Of a DNA stretch of 43,262 bases, positions 25,520-33,044 are shown in pieces (positions within the stretch are counted from its first letter, which is position 1; each line of letters starts with the position of its first letter). The stretch is from an uncultured bacterium (GTDB lineage Bacteria > Planctomycetota > Brocadiia > Brocadiales > Scalinduaceae). Location: assembly GCA_913055705.1 (NCBI GenBank), contig CAJXKT010000004.1, forward strand, positions 1 through 43,262, written 5' to 3'. The notes below the pieces were generated by a model that saw nothing but the letters and a program-made list of their open reading frames with translations, had not been told where the DNA came from and made no database searches. A program made the position numbers and the translations under genes.

Positions 25520-25748
25520 TTAATATTTCTACTTTCCACTCCTCTGGGCCGGACAATATATATTCCCATTCCATTTGACCTGTTCGTTCTGCTTCCAGCT
25601 GATACTTTAATGGTTTTGGATCGTGATCATTTATAAGTATCATCTTATCTCCCGGTTGAAGAGAATCAAAGGTATCAAAAATCTTTGGGTGTCTTTCACG
25701 CGGTGGAATATTTTGTACGTCCAGTGTTATAACGTTGCCTTCGCTCAT
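25512..25748 (-). CDS. DUF2249 domain protein
   Basis: A 78-residue single-domain protein matching DUF2249 throughout: LDVQNIPPRERHPKIFDTFDSL, GDKMILINDHDPKPLKYQL and the C-terminal WEYILSGPEEWKVEI. The fold is TusA-like. Such proteins are repeatedly encoded beside denitrification and NO-response genes and next to DUF1858 and cupin proteins, as here; their biochemical role is not established. GGAAAGGA lies 5' of the ATG. It is the last gene of the four-gene operon, 84 nt after the second cupin. Confidence 0.9.
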   Translation of the reverse strand: MSEGNVITLDVQNIPPRERHPKIFDTFDSLQPGDKMILINDHDPKPLKYQLEAERTGQMEWEYILSGPEEWKVEILKK

Positions 25749-25832
25749 TTACTTTATCCTTTCCTGTTTATAAATTACATTAATAATGTTTCCTTAGAAT
25801 CTTTAACTTAAATTTCTGACAGGCTAAAAACT

Positions 25833-26141
25833 CTATCCTTTAGATATGGCACTCACTAAAGCCGTTAACTTTGACTTGGCTTTGAGCGAGCGGGATTCAC
25901 CGCTTTCAAATAATATAAAGGTTCCTTCTTCTATGTCCTGCTCTCCATCATCTGTGACAACAGAACCACTGCCGGAATTAATTATGACTATTACCTTTTG
26001 TTCTTTGGTATCGTCCAGCGCAGATTGGCCTTCTTCCATACAAAGGAAGTTGGTACAAACTTTTTGAGAATCATATAAGCTTGTAGATACTACATTTTCT
26101 TCAGAAAATTTTGTAACTGCTTCTAGTTTAAACTCTCCCAT
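25833..26141 (-). CDS. Small cupin-like protein
   Basis: A 102-residue beta-rich protein with a cupin pattern: KVIVIINSGSGSVVTDDGEQDIEEGTFILFESGES (about 48-82), with the conserved G...G turn spacing but without the usual metal-binding histidines. It is therefore likely a cupin fold without a classical metal site. AAAGGA just before the ATG overlaps the end of the upstream cupin gene, so translation is probably coupled (gap 9 nt). Confidence 0.7.
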   Translation of the reverse strand: MGEFKLEAVTKFSEENVVSTSLYDSQKVCTNFLCMEEGQSALDDTKEQKVIVIINSGSGSVVTDDGEQDIEEGTFILFESGESRSLKAKSKLTALVSAISKG

Positions 26142-26150
26142 TTTATCCTT

Positions 26151-26474
26151 TCAACTAACGTGAACGGCTACGGCAACCAGCCTTTCCACTCCCTTGATGC
26201 CCCTTTTTGATCCTTCAGGAGCAATTACCACCGTGCCCTTTGACACGCTTATCTCTTCGTCGTCCAGGTACATAATACCTTTTCCCTCCAGTACATAAAA
26301 AATACCGGTACCACTGGGATGTGCCGGTATTTCCTGGCCGGGTTCTAAACATATCAAAGGCGCTTTTACGTCAGGGGCGGCGCATAAGATTTGTGGACGA
26401 AATTGTTCGTTAAACTGTACTTTTTCCCGTAATTTTATAAGATTCAAATACTCTTTCTCCCAACAAATTTCCAA
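26151..26474 (-). CDS. Cupin-domain protein
   Basis: A 107-residue single cupin. ICLEPGQEIPAHPSGTGIFYVLEGKGIMYLDDEE (about 41-74) is cupin motif 1 with one histidine (His52) and Glu at the usual HxH...E region partly replaced. KGTVVIAPEGSKRGIKG is motif 2. The start is TTG: no ATG or GTG lies in frame nearby, and AAGGA is present upstream. It lies 29 nt after the DUF1858 gene. The ligand is unknown; in this context a sensor or scavenger for NO- or metal-related stress is plausible. Confidence 0.78.
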   Translation of the reverse strand: MEICWEKEYLNLIKLREKVQFNEQFRPQILCAAPDVKAPLICLEPGQEIPAHPSGTGIFYVLEGKGIMYLDDEEISVSKGTVVIAPEGSKRGIKGVERLVAVAVHVS

Positions 26475-26503
26475 CTTTAGAAAAATCCTTAGGCTCAGGC
26501 CGG

Positions 26504-26773
26504 TTAAGATGCCTTTGAATCAATCTCCTTTTGGGCCGCTTCAATTAATTCACTAACAAAAACTTTAACATCTGTATTGTGCATCATGCACGCCAGATTT
26601 ACATCCTCCGTGCCAAACGCGGGACAATCAAAGCAGCTCTTGCCAAAATGTTTCGAAAACACCTCTCTCGTAGCTGGATATTTTTCTGTCACCTCACCTG
26701 TTGTCATTTCCTTTGTTATGCTGACTTTGTTTGTTCCTGTTGTTTCAGGTTTGGCTTCCCCTGGTTTTTGCAT
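26504..26773 (-). CDS. DUF1858 domain protein
   Basis: An 89-residue protein. Residues about 18-85 are a DUF1858 domain (ITKEMTTGEVTEKYPATREVFSKHFG, then CFDCPAFGTEDVNLACMMHNTD). It has the conserved CxxC pair (FDC and preceding Cys, about 48-51) and a third Cys. The family is related to the N-terminal part of ScdA/YtfE/RIC, the di-iron protein that repairs nitrosylated iron-sulfur clusters, and is often encoded with NO-response genes. GAGGA lies before the ATG. It is first in the operon, behind a readable promoter. Confidence 0.88.
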   Translation of the reverse strand: MQKPGEAKPETTGTNKVSITKEMTTGEVTEKYPATREVFSKHFGKSCFDCPAFGTEDVNLACMMHNTDVKVFVSELIEAAQKEIDSKAS

Positions 26774-26833
26774 TATGATATCCTCGATTTTCTTAATTTA
26801 TAAAAAAGAGTCCAATGCGAAGAGCAAAACAAA

Positions 26834-26862
26834 AATATACCATTTACAGATGAGAGAGTCAA
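26834..26862 (-). promoter_or_regulatory. Promoter of the DUF1858/cupin/cupin/DUF2249 operon
   Basis: On the minus strand TTGACT (26857-26862), a 17-bp spacer, and TATATT (26834-26839). The start would be near 26827, about 55 nt before the DUF1858 ATG. No clear regulator-binding palindrome was seen. Confidence 0.5.
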
Positions 26863-27040
26863 TTATTTTAATTCATTGCTGTTTTATAGGCACTATGGTC
26901 TATTACGAACTGATAATTAATCCAAATAATTAGTAAAACGAGTTAGGAATTATACAATAATAATACGCTTTCGCCAAAGTTCTATTCCCTTTTTAATATT
27001 GAAACATTTATCTAAAAGAATTAGAATTCCCACTTGTAGC

Positions 27041-27865
27041 ATGAATAATAGAAAAATAATTGTAATTACGGATTTGGATGGTACGTTATTAGACCATAGC
27101 ACTTACTCCTTTTGTGAAGCGGAAGATGCCTTAGGGTTATTGAGAGAAAAGGGGGTACCACTTATCTTCTGTTCCAGTAAATCCAGGGCGGAGATAGAGG
27201 TCTATCGTAAGAAACTGTCAAATAATGAACCATTTATATCAGAAAATGGAGGGGCTATATTTATTCCTGAAGGATATGGTGATTTGAAATGCGAATTTGA
27301 TAAAATTGAGGATGGTTATTTAGTGATAGAAATTGGTTCTGAATATCAAACGCTTGCAGATGCCTTTGAAAAGATAAAGAAAAGAGCAGGTATAAATATT
27401 AAGAGTATTACCGAATTTACTATAGACGAAATTGTTTGGTTAACAGGTTTGAGCGGAGAAGAGGCCTTTCTTGCTCAAAAAAGAGAATATATATTGCCCT
27501 TTATTAATTATGGAGGAGAAGGTGATGATAAGGTTATTAAAGATGAGATACTATCATTAGGTTTGAATTATACTGAAGGAGCAAGGTTTGTACACCTTAT
27601 GGGAGGTAATGATAAGGGTAAGGCTGTTAAGATTCTGACGGATATCTTCAAAAAGAATTATCCGGAAACAGAAATAACTACTATTGGCCTCGGCGATAGC
27701 TTAAATGATCTTCCGATGTTGGAAGTAGTAGATAAAGCGTTTCTCGTGAAGAAAGAAGCGGGAAACTATGAAGAACGTATAAAGGTTGAGGGCCTTGCTT
27801 ATGCCGATGGGATCGGGCCGGTCGGCTGGAACAAAGCAGTTTTGGGCTTGTTTAATAATAACTGA
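27041..27865 (+). CDS. mpgP: Mannosyl/glucosyl-3-phosphoglycerate phosphatase
   Basis: A HAD-IIB phosphatase (274 residues from this start) of the MpgP/GpgP family, removing phosphate from mannosyl- or glucosyl-3-phosphoglycerate. Motif I is TDLDGTLLDHSTYS (Asp11/Asp13). FCSSKSRAEIEVYR is motif II. ENGGAIFIP matches the family. GNDKGKAVKIL supplies the lysine, and GLGDSLNDLPML is motif IV. An in-frame TTG at 26999 would add 14 residues; I prefer ATG 27041 because homologues begin just before the DxD strand, although no strong ribosome site precedes either. It lies 71 nt before gpgS, so glucosyl-3-phosphoglycerate is the likely in vivo substrate. Confidence 0.88.
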   Translation: MNNRKIIVITDLDGTLLDHSTYSFCEAEDALGLLREKGVPLIFCSSKSRAEIEVYRKKLSNNEPFISENGGAIFIPEGYGDLKCEFDKIEDGYLVIEIGSEYQTLADAFEKIKKRAGINIKSITEFTIDEIVWLTGLSGEEAFLAQKREYILPFINYGGEGDDKVIKDEILSLGLNYTEGARFVHLMGGNDKGKAVKILTDIFKKNYPETEITTIGLGDSLNDLPMLEVVDKAFLVKKEAGNYEERIKVEGLAYADGIGPVGWNKAVLGLFNNN

Positions 27866-27936
27866 CTCAATTATTAGTTGAATCCAGGGATTACAATCTA
27901 TCTGTCATGACTCAGAAATAGAAGGAGGTTTGTATC

Positions 27937-29145
27937 ATGGGGGACTTTCATCAATCAGGAGAAATTACAACACTACACAGATTTGGCAGCAGGGATATTG
28001 CCAAACTGGAATCAGAAATAAAGAAACTCTCACGCCTGAGACCTATTGCCCTTGTGTTGCCAACAATCTTTTCTGAATTGGAAGGCACCGCTTTACCAAA
28101 AATACTCGACGAATTAAAGAATGTTAAGTACTTAAAACAAATAATAGTAACTCTGGGCAGGTTTAATAAAGAACAATTTAAATATGCGAAGAAATTCTTT
28201 TCTGTCCTGCCACAGGAGGTAACGTTGATATGGAATGACGGTCCCGGGATGAAGAAACTTTATAAGCTGCTTGACGAAAAGAATGTTTCAGCAGGTGCTG
28301 ATGGCAAGGGTAGATCTGCATGGATGTCTTACGGTTATGTCCTGGCAAGTGAGAAATCAAAGGTAATTGTGTTGCACGACTGTGACGTTCAGACGTACGA
28401 CAGAGAATTTCTTGCGCGGTTATGTTACCCGATTGTCAATCAAGATCTGGATTTTGAATTCTGCAAAGGATATTACAGCCGTATCACTGATCGCATGCAT
28501 GGCAGGGTAACCAGGCTGCTTGTGACGCCTCTGTTGAGGGCGTTGCGCAGGTTATTGGGAGACCTGGATTTCTTAAAATATATGGATAGTTTCAGGTACC
28601 CTCTGGCGGGAGAATTTTCCATGTTAGCTGACCTTGCAAGGGTAAATAGAATTCCAGGTGATTGGGGACTGGAGGTAGGAGTGCTGGCAGAGATATACAG
28701 GAATTGTTCCAGGAAAAGGATCTGTCAGGTAGATTTATGTGAGACATATGAACATAAACACCAACCACTCTCTGAAGAAGATGTTACAACGGGATTGATG
28801 AAGATGAGCATAGACATCACCAAGACAATTCTTACTACGATGGCAAGTGCGGGTACAGTATTTAATGAAGGTTTCTTCCGGACATTGAACATTACGTATC
28901 TAAGGACAGCTCAGGCTTTCATTGAAAAATATGAGACTGATTCAGCAATAAACGGACTATACTTTGACAGGCATATGGAAACAAAGGCAGTAGAGGCATT
29001 TACTAATGGGCTTAAGATTGCAGGAGATCAATTTTTTGAGAACCCTGGCGGCTCACCACTCATACCGAACTGGAGCAGGGTAACTTCAGCGGTACCTGAT
29101 TTTTTTGAAAAACTTATTGATACAGTTGAGAAGGATAATAAATAA
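27937..29145 (+). CDS. gpgS: Glucosyl-3-phosphoglycerate synthase
   Basis: A GT81 (GT-A fold) glucosyltransferase joining NDP-glucose to 3-phosphoglycerate, the first step to the compatible solute glucosylglycerate. The 402-residue length matches bacterial and archaeal GpgS. Landmarks are RPIALVLPTIFSELEGTAL (about 35-53), GKGRSAWMSYGYVLAS (about 123-138), and the metal-binding HDCD (Asp148/Asp150). The acceptor region is YPLAGEFSML...GLEVGVLAEIY, with CETYEHKHQPL containing the C-terminal metal His. AGGAGG precedes the ATG at ideal distance, the strongest ribosome site of the operon. Neighbours are the cognate phosphatase upstream and a flavodiiron protein downstream. Confidence 0.93.
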   Translation: MGDFHQSGEITTLHRFGSRDIAKLESEIKKLSRLRPIALVLPTIFSELEGTALPKILDELKNVKYLKQIIVTLGRFNKEQFKYAKKFFSVLPQEVTLIWNDGPGMKKLYKLLDEKNVSAGADGKGRSAWMSYGYVLASEKSKVIVLHDCDVQTYDREFLARLCYPIVNQDLDFEFCKGYYSRITDRMHGRVTRLLVTPLLRALRRLLGDLDFLKYMDSFRYPLAGEFSMLADLARVNRIPGDWGLEVGVLAEIYRNCSRKRICQVDLCETYEHKHQPLSEEDVTTGLMKMSIDITKTILTTMASAGTVFNEGFFRTLNITYLRTAQAFIEKYETDSAINGLYFDRHMETKAVEAFTNGLKIAGDQFFENPGGSPLIPNWSRVTSAVPDFFEKLIDTVEKDNK

Positions 29146-29185
29146 ATACTTAATCTTTAAGCAAATTCCATTAAAAAAATAGAGT

Positions 29186-30370
29186 ATGGATTGTATCAAA
29201 ATAAGGGATAACATATATTGGGTTGGCGTATTAGACCCTGAGATGAGAATATTTGATATAGTCTTTAAGACTGATCAGGGAACTACTTATAATTCTTATC
29301 TTATTAAGGACAAGAAAACTGCATTAATAGATACGGTTAAAAAGCCTTTTACAACCGAATTCATTTCAAATCTTAAATCACAGATTGATCTCAAGGATAT
29401 TGACTATATTATTGTTAATCATACAGAGCCCGACCATTCAGGCGCACTTTTAGAGTTGTTAAAGTATGCAGGCAATGCGAAGGTTATGGTTTCAAAATCT
29501 GGTGGACATTTACTGAAAAACATAATCAATGTGCCGGTTGACCTGACAATCATTGAAGACAATACCGTGGTTGATCTTGGTGGCTGCGAACTTAGGTTTA
29601 TAACTGCACCATATTTACATTGGCCTGATACTATTTGGACCTATCTAGAGAAGGAAAAGATTCTTTTTACATGTGATGCATTTGGTTCACATTTTTGTGA
29701 TGAAAGAATGTTTGATGATTTGGTCGGAGATTTTGATCAACATTTTCACTATTACTATGACAGCATAATGCGTCCGTTTAAGCCGCATATCCTTAAAGCT
29801 ATTGAAAAGATCGGGGAATTGGATATTGATATTATTGCAACAGGACATGGGCCGATTATACGTAAAGATTCCCGGAAACATATTGAAAGCTATCGTAGAT
29901 GGAGCCAGGCACAAATAGACAAAGAAAAGAATGTCCTGATTCTGTATGTTAGTATATACGGAAGTACAAAAAAGATGGCAGAAGCCATCGCCAAAGGAGT
30001 GTCAGGAGAGGGTATGAATTCTAAGATATTCGATATAAATGATTCAGATCATCAATTTATCAGGGATGCCATTGAAAGAGCGGATGGCATAATTGTTGGT
30101 GCACCGACAGTTGCCGGTGATGCACCCAAGCCTGTCTGGGATGCTCTTTCCCTTCTTACCACAGTTAAATCCGGGATTAAGTTGGGGTCTGCTTTTGGTT
30201 CTTATGGTTGGAGCGGTGAAGCGGTGGAAATGATCGAGCACCGATTAAGTGGACTGCATATAAAACTTCATAAACCGTCCTTAAAAATAAAACTGATTCC
30301 AGATGACAATATTTTAAAAGAGTGTCAGGAATTTGGGAAAAAGTTTGCAATCGCTCTGGAACAAAAATAA
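29186..30370 (+). CDS. Flavodiiron protein (A-type)
   Basis: A 394-residue cytoplasmic enzyme reducing O2 to water and/or NO to N2O. The metallo-beta-lactamase domain (about 1-245) keeps every di-iron ligand: His79, Glu81, Asp83, His84 (HTEPDH), His145, Asp164 and His221. The flavodoxin domain (about 250-394) binds FMN through VSIYGSTKKMAEAIAKG and VGAPTV...FGSYGWSGEAV. No rubredoxin or reductase domain is attached, so electrons must come from a separate partner. It lies inside the glucosylglycerate operon (40 nt after gpgS, 31 nt before the glycerate kinase). Whether O2 or NO is the true substrate cannot be told from sequence. Confidence 0.93.
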   Translation: MDCIKIRDNIYWVGVLDPEMRIFDIVFKTDQGTTYNSYLIKDKKTALIDTVKKPFTTEFISNLKSQIDLKDIDYIIVNHTEPDHSGALLELLKYAGNAKVMVSKSGGHLLKNIINVPVDLTIIEDNTVVDLGGCELRFITAPYLHWPDTIWTYLEKEKILFTCDAFGSHFCDERMFDDLVGDFDQHFHYYYDSIMRPFKPHILKAIEKIGELDIDIIATGHGPIIRKDSRKHIESYRRWSQAQIDKEKNVLILYVSIYGSTKKMAEAIAKGVSGEGMNSKIFDINDSDHQFIRDAIERADGIIVGAPTVAGDAPKPVWDALSLLTTVKSGIKLGSAFGSYGWSGEAVEMIEHRLSGLHIKLHKPSLKIKLIPDDNILKECQEFGKKFAIALEQK

Positions 30371-30401
30371 ATAATAATATTATAAAAAATATAAGGTGAA
30401 T

Positions 30402-31739
30402 ATGCTTAATCTCAGAAAGCACGCAGATGAAATTTTTAAGCATGTATTAAGTACATTAGACTCAGAGTCGTTAGTTAAGAAGAAAGTCAGTATTAATGGT
30501 TCAACACTTTTAGTGGATCAAAGGGAATATAACCTCAAAGATTATGAGCATATCTATGTGATCGGCGGCGGCAAGGCATGTGCTCCGATGGCTAAAACAG
30601 TTGAGGAGATTCTGGGAGACAGGCTGGAAGAGGGTATAGTCGTTGTGAAGTACGACCACAGTCTGCCACTTAAGAAAATTAGCATCATTGAGGCATCACA
30701 TCCAATCCCGGATACAAACGGTTTAGAAGGCACTTCTGAGATTCTCAGACTTTTATCCAGAACAGGCGAAAAAGACCTGGTTATTTGCCTTATCTCCGGC
30801 GGCGGTTCCGCCTTACTGGTACAACCGCATAAGGAAGTAACTTTACCGGATATACAAACAACTTCAAATGAACTACTGGCCTGCGGCGCTACGATTGATG
30901 AAATTAATGCCGTAAGAAAACATTTGTCGATAATAAAGGGCGGACACCTTGCACATGCTTCATACCCTTCAACATTGATCACGCTGATACTGTCAGACGT
31001 GATCGGTGACCCATTGGATATTATAGCGTCCGGTCCTACCGTACCGGATGAGAGCACCTTCGACGATGCTTGTAAAGTAATTGGAAGGTACTCTTTGGAA
31101 GACAAGATACCTGACAGCGTTTGTAAGCTTTTAAAGAAGGGACAAAATGGAGAGACCAGAGAGAATCCCAAACAGGGAGACAAAGTATTTGCTAATACAC
31201 AAAACGTAATCATTGGTTCTAACAAGATAGCGCTGGAAGCGGCTAAAGAAAAGGCTGCAGATTTAGGATATAACACCATAATACTTTCCTCTATGGTACA
31301 GGGGGAAAGTAAAGAAGCTGCAATATTTTTTTCTGCCATTGCAAAAGAAGTATGCCACACAGGAACGCCTCTCTCTAAACCCGCATGTATAATTGCGGGA
31401 GGTGAAACCACTGTTACTATAAGGGGCAATGGAAAGGGTGGAAGAAACCAGGAGTTTGCACTCTCTGCGGCCATGGAGATAGAGGGATATGACGGCATAG
31501 TAATTTTAAGTGCAGGCACCGATGGTACTGACGGCCCGACAGACGCTACAGGCGCAATCGTTGACTCTAATACATGTAAAGATGCCAGAGAAAAGTTTTG
31601 CCTGAAATCAGAAGATTTTTTAAGTAAGAATGATTCTTACAATTTCTTTAACAAGACCGGTGAACACATAATTACGGGTCCCACTCTTACTAATGTGATG
31701 GATATAATGATCTCTTTAATTGATAGAAAGGATATCTAA
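30402..31739 (+). CDS. Glycerate kinase (MOFRL family, probable glycerate 2-kinase)
   Basis: A 445-residue kinase phosphorylating D-glycerate. Members with this DUF4147-MOFRL layout usually yield 2-phosphoglycerate. Signatures are VIGGGKACAPMAKTVEE, SHPIPDTNGLEGT, CLISGGGSALL, and AVRKHLSIIKGGHLA. The C-terminal MOFRL domain has IIAGGETTVTIRGNGKGGRNQEFALSAA and SAGTDGTDGPTDATGA. ATG 30402 is preferred over GTG 30396 because AAGGTG lies 5 nt before it. In this operon it would salvage glycerate released when glucosylglycerate is hydrolysed. The stop codon directly abuts the ATG of the next gene, indicating translational coupling. Confidence 0.92.
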   Translation: MLNLRKHADEIFKHVLSTLDSESLVKKKVSINGSTLLVDQREYNLKDYEHIYVIGGGKACAPMAKTVEEILGDRLEEGIVVVKYDHSLPLKKISIIEASHPIPDTNGLEGTSEILRLLSRTGEKDLVICLISGGGSALLVQPHKEVTLPDIQTTSNELLACGATIDEINAVRKHLSIIKGGHLAHASYPSTLITLILSDVIGDPLDIIASGPTVPDESTFDDACKVIGRYSLEDKIPDSVCKLLKKGQNGETRENPKQGDKVFANTQNVIIGSNKIALEAAKEKAADLGYNTIILSSMVQGESKEAAIFFSAIAKEVCHTGTPLSKPACIIAGGETTVTIRGNGKGGRNQEFALSAAMEIEGYDGIVILSAGTDGTDGPTDATGAIVDSNTCKDAREKFCLKSEDFLSKNDSYNFFNKTGEHIITGPTLTNVMDIMISLIDRKDI

Positions 31740-32993
31740 ATGAAATTCAGCACAGCATTAAGGCAGTATTCAAGAAGAAGGATTGAGAAAATAAAGAATG
31801 CGGACATTGTCGTAGGCATACCATGTTATAATAACGATTCTACGGTCTCATATGTAGTAAAAACCGTCGGTAAAGGGTTGTCTGCCTACTTTCCTGATTC
31901 AAAGGCCCTTATTATGGTTGGAGATGGCGGCTCTACAGACGATTCACGGGAACAAACCCTGGCTGTGCAGGTCGAACCGTGGATTGAAAAACTAATCACA
32001 ATATACAGGGGAATCCCCGGTAAGGGTACTGCATTGCGGGCAATATTTGAGGCCTCAGAATACCTTGGAGCAAGGGTATGTGTTGTCTGCGATTCTGATT
32101 TAAGGTCTATTACGCCTGAATGGATTAAAAATCTTATTACGCCTATTTACGATGAGGAGTATCAGTTTGTTGTTCCATATTATGAACGATACAAGTATGA
32201 CGGTACTATTACCAATAATATAGTATATAACCTCACACGCACACTCTATGGCCTGAGGGTCAGGCAGCCAATAGGCGGTGATTTTGCCTTTTCAGCGAAA
32301 CTCATAAAATTCTACAATGATCAGGATGTCTGGGAGACCGATGTGGCTAAGTTCGGGATAGACATCTGGCTTACCACTACTGCAATCATTCAGGGGTTCA
32401 GAATTTGTCAAACACGGCTGGGAACGAAGGTTCATGATGTTAAAGACCCGAGTGAGTCACTGGGGCCGATGTTTCAGCAGGTCGTTACCACACTCTTTGT
32501 CCTCATGGAGCAGAATTATGATTACTGGAAGGACATAAAGGGAAGCTCTCCCGTGCCAATCCTGGGAGAGGATACCGGTACGAAGCCGGAAGCCTTTGAT
32601 GTCAGCATGGACAATCTTGTAGAGTATTTCAAGACGGGACTCAATCACTTCGGTGCACTATGGGAAAATATAATAGAAAAAGACAACTTTAAAGAGTTAA
32701 AGAAAATGGGCTCTTTAAGTGCTGAAAATTTTATATTTCCGACAGATTTATGGTGCAGGATACTTTATGATATAGCTGTAACTTTTCGTAATTGGAAGAG
32801 AAACAGGGTAAAATTGATTAATATGATGACGCCGCTGTACTTTGCAAGGATAGCCGGATTTGTCACTGAGACGAAAGATATGACAAACGGTGAAGCCGAA
32901 AAAGTTATCGAGAAACAGGCGGAGGTGTTTGAAAATTCCAAAGACTATTTATTACAAAGATGGTCTGAAAAGGGGAAAGAGGAAATAAGCTGA
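31740..32993 (+). CDS. GT-A (GT2-like) glycosyltransferase, candidate mannosylglucosylglycerate synthase
   Basis: A 417-residue glycosyltransferase. The nucleotide-sugar domain shows VVGIPCYNNDSTV (about 24-36), VGDGGSTDDSRE (about 60-71), and the metal motif DSD (118-120), then PYYERYKYDGTITNNI and RQPIGGDFAFS, probably acceptor and catalytic parts. The second half (about 250-417) is a helical extension typical of transferases found beside gpgS. There is no signal peptide or membrane segment, so it acts on a soluble acceptor. The start abuts the glycerate kinase stop codon. Addition of a second sugar to glucosylglycerate, as in Petrotoga and Persephonella, is the best hypothesis from context; the donor and acceptor are not provable here. 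Confidence 0.7.
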   Translation: MKFSTALRQYSRRRIEKIKNADIVVGIPCYNNDSTVSYVVKTVGKGLSAYFPDSKALIMVGDGGSTDDSREQTLAVQVEPWIEKLITIYRGIPGKGTALRAIFEASEYLGARVCVVCDSDLRSITPEWIKNLITPIYDEEYQFVVPYYERYKYDGTITNNIVYNLTRTLYGLRVRQPIGGDFAFSAKLIKFYNDQDVWETDVAKFGIDIWLTTTAIIQGFRICQTRLGTKVHDVKDPSESLGPMFQQVVTTLFVLMEQNYDYWKDIKGSSPVPILGEDTGTKPEAFDVSMDNLVEYFKTGLNHFGALWENIIEKDNFKELKKMGSLSAENFIFPTDLWCRILYDIAVTFRNWKRNRVKLINMMTPLYFARIAGFVTETKDMTNGEAEKVIEKQAEVFENSKDYLLQRWSEKGKEEIS

Positions 32994-33044
32994 ATACCTT
33001 GTATCCGTTAAAACAGAACCTGTAAAACATAGGAATTTACTATT

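Noticed and set aside
26999-27040. TTG start extending mpgP by 14 residues
   Set aside because: No ribosome-binding site precedes it and the extra residues are not part of the HAD fold; ATG 27041 is more typical.
30554-31519. 321-residue open frame on the minus strand
   Set aside because: It is fully antisense to the glycerate kinase gene, has no ribosome site, and its Ser/Pro-rich product resembles no family.
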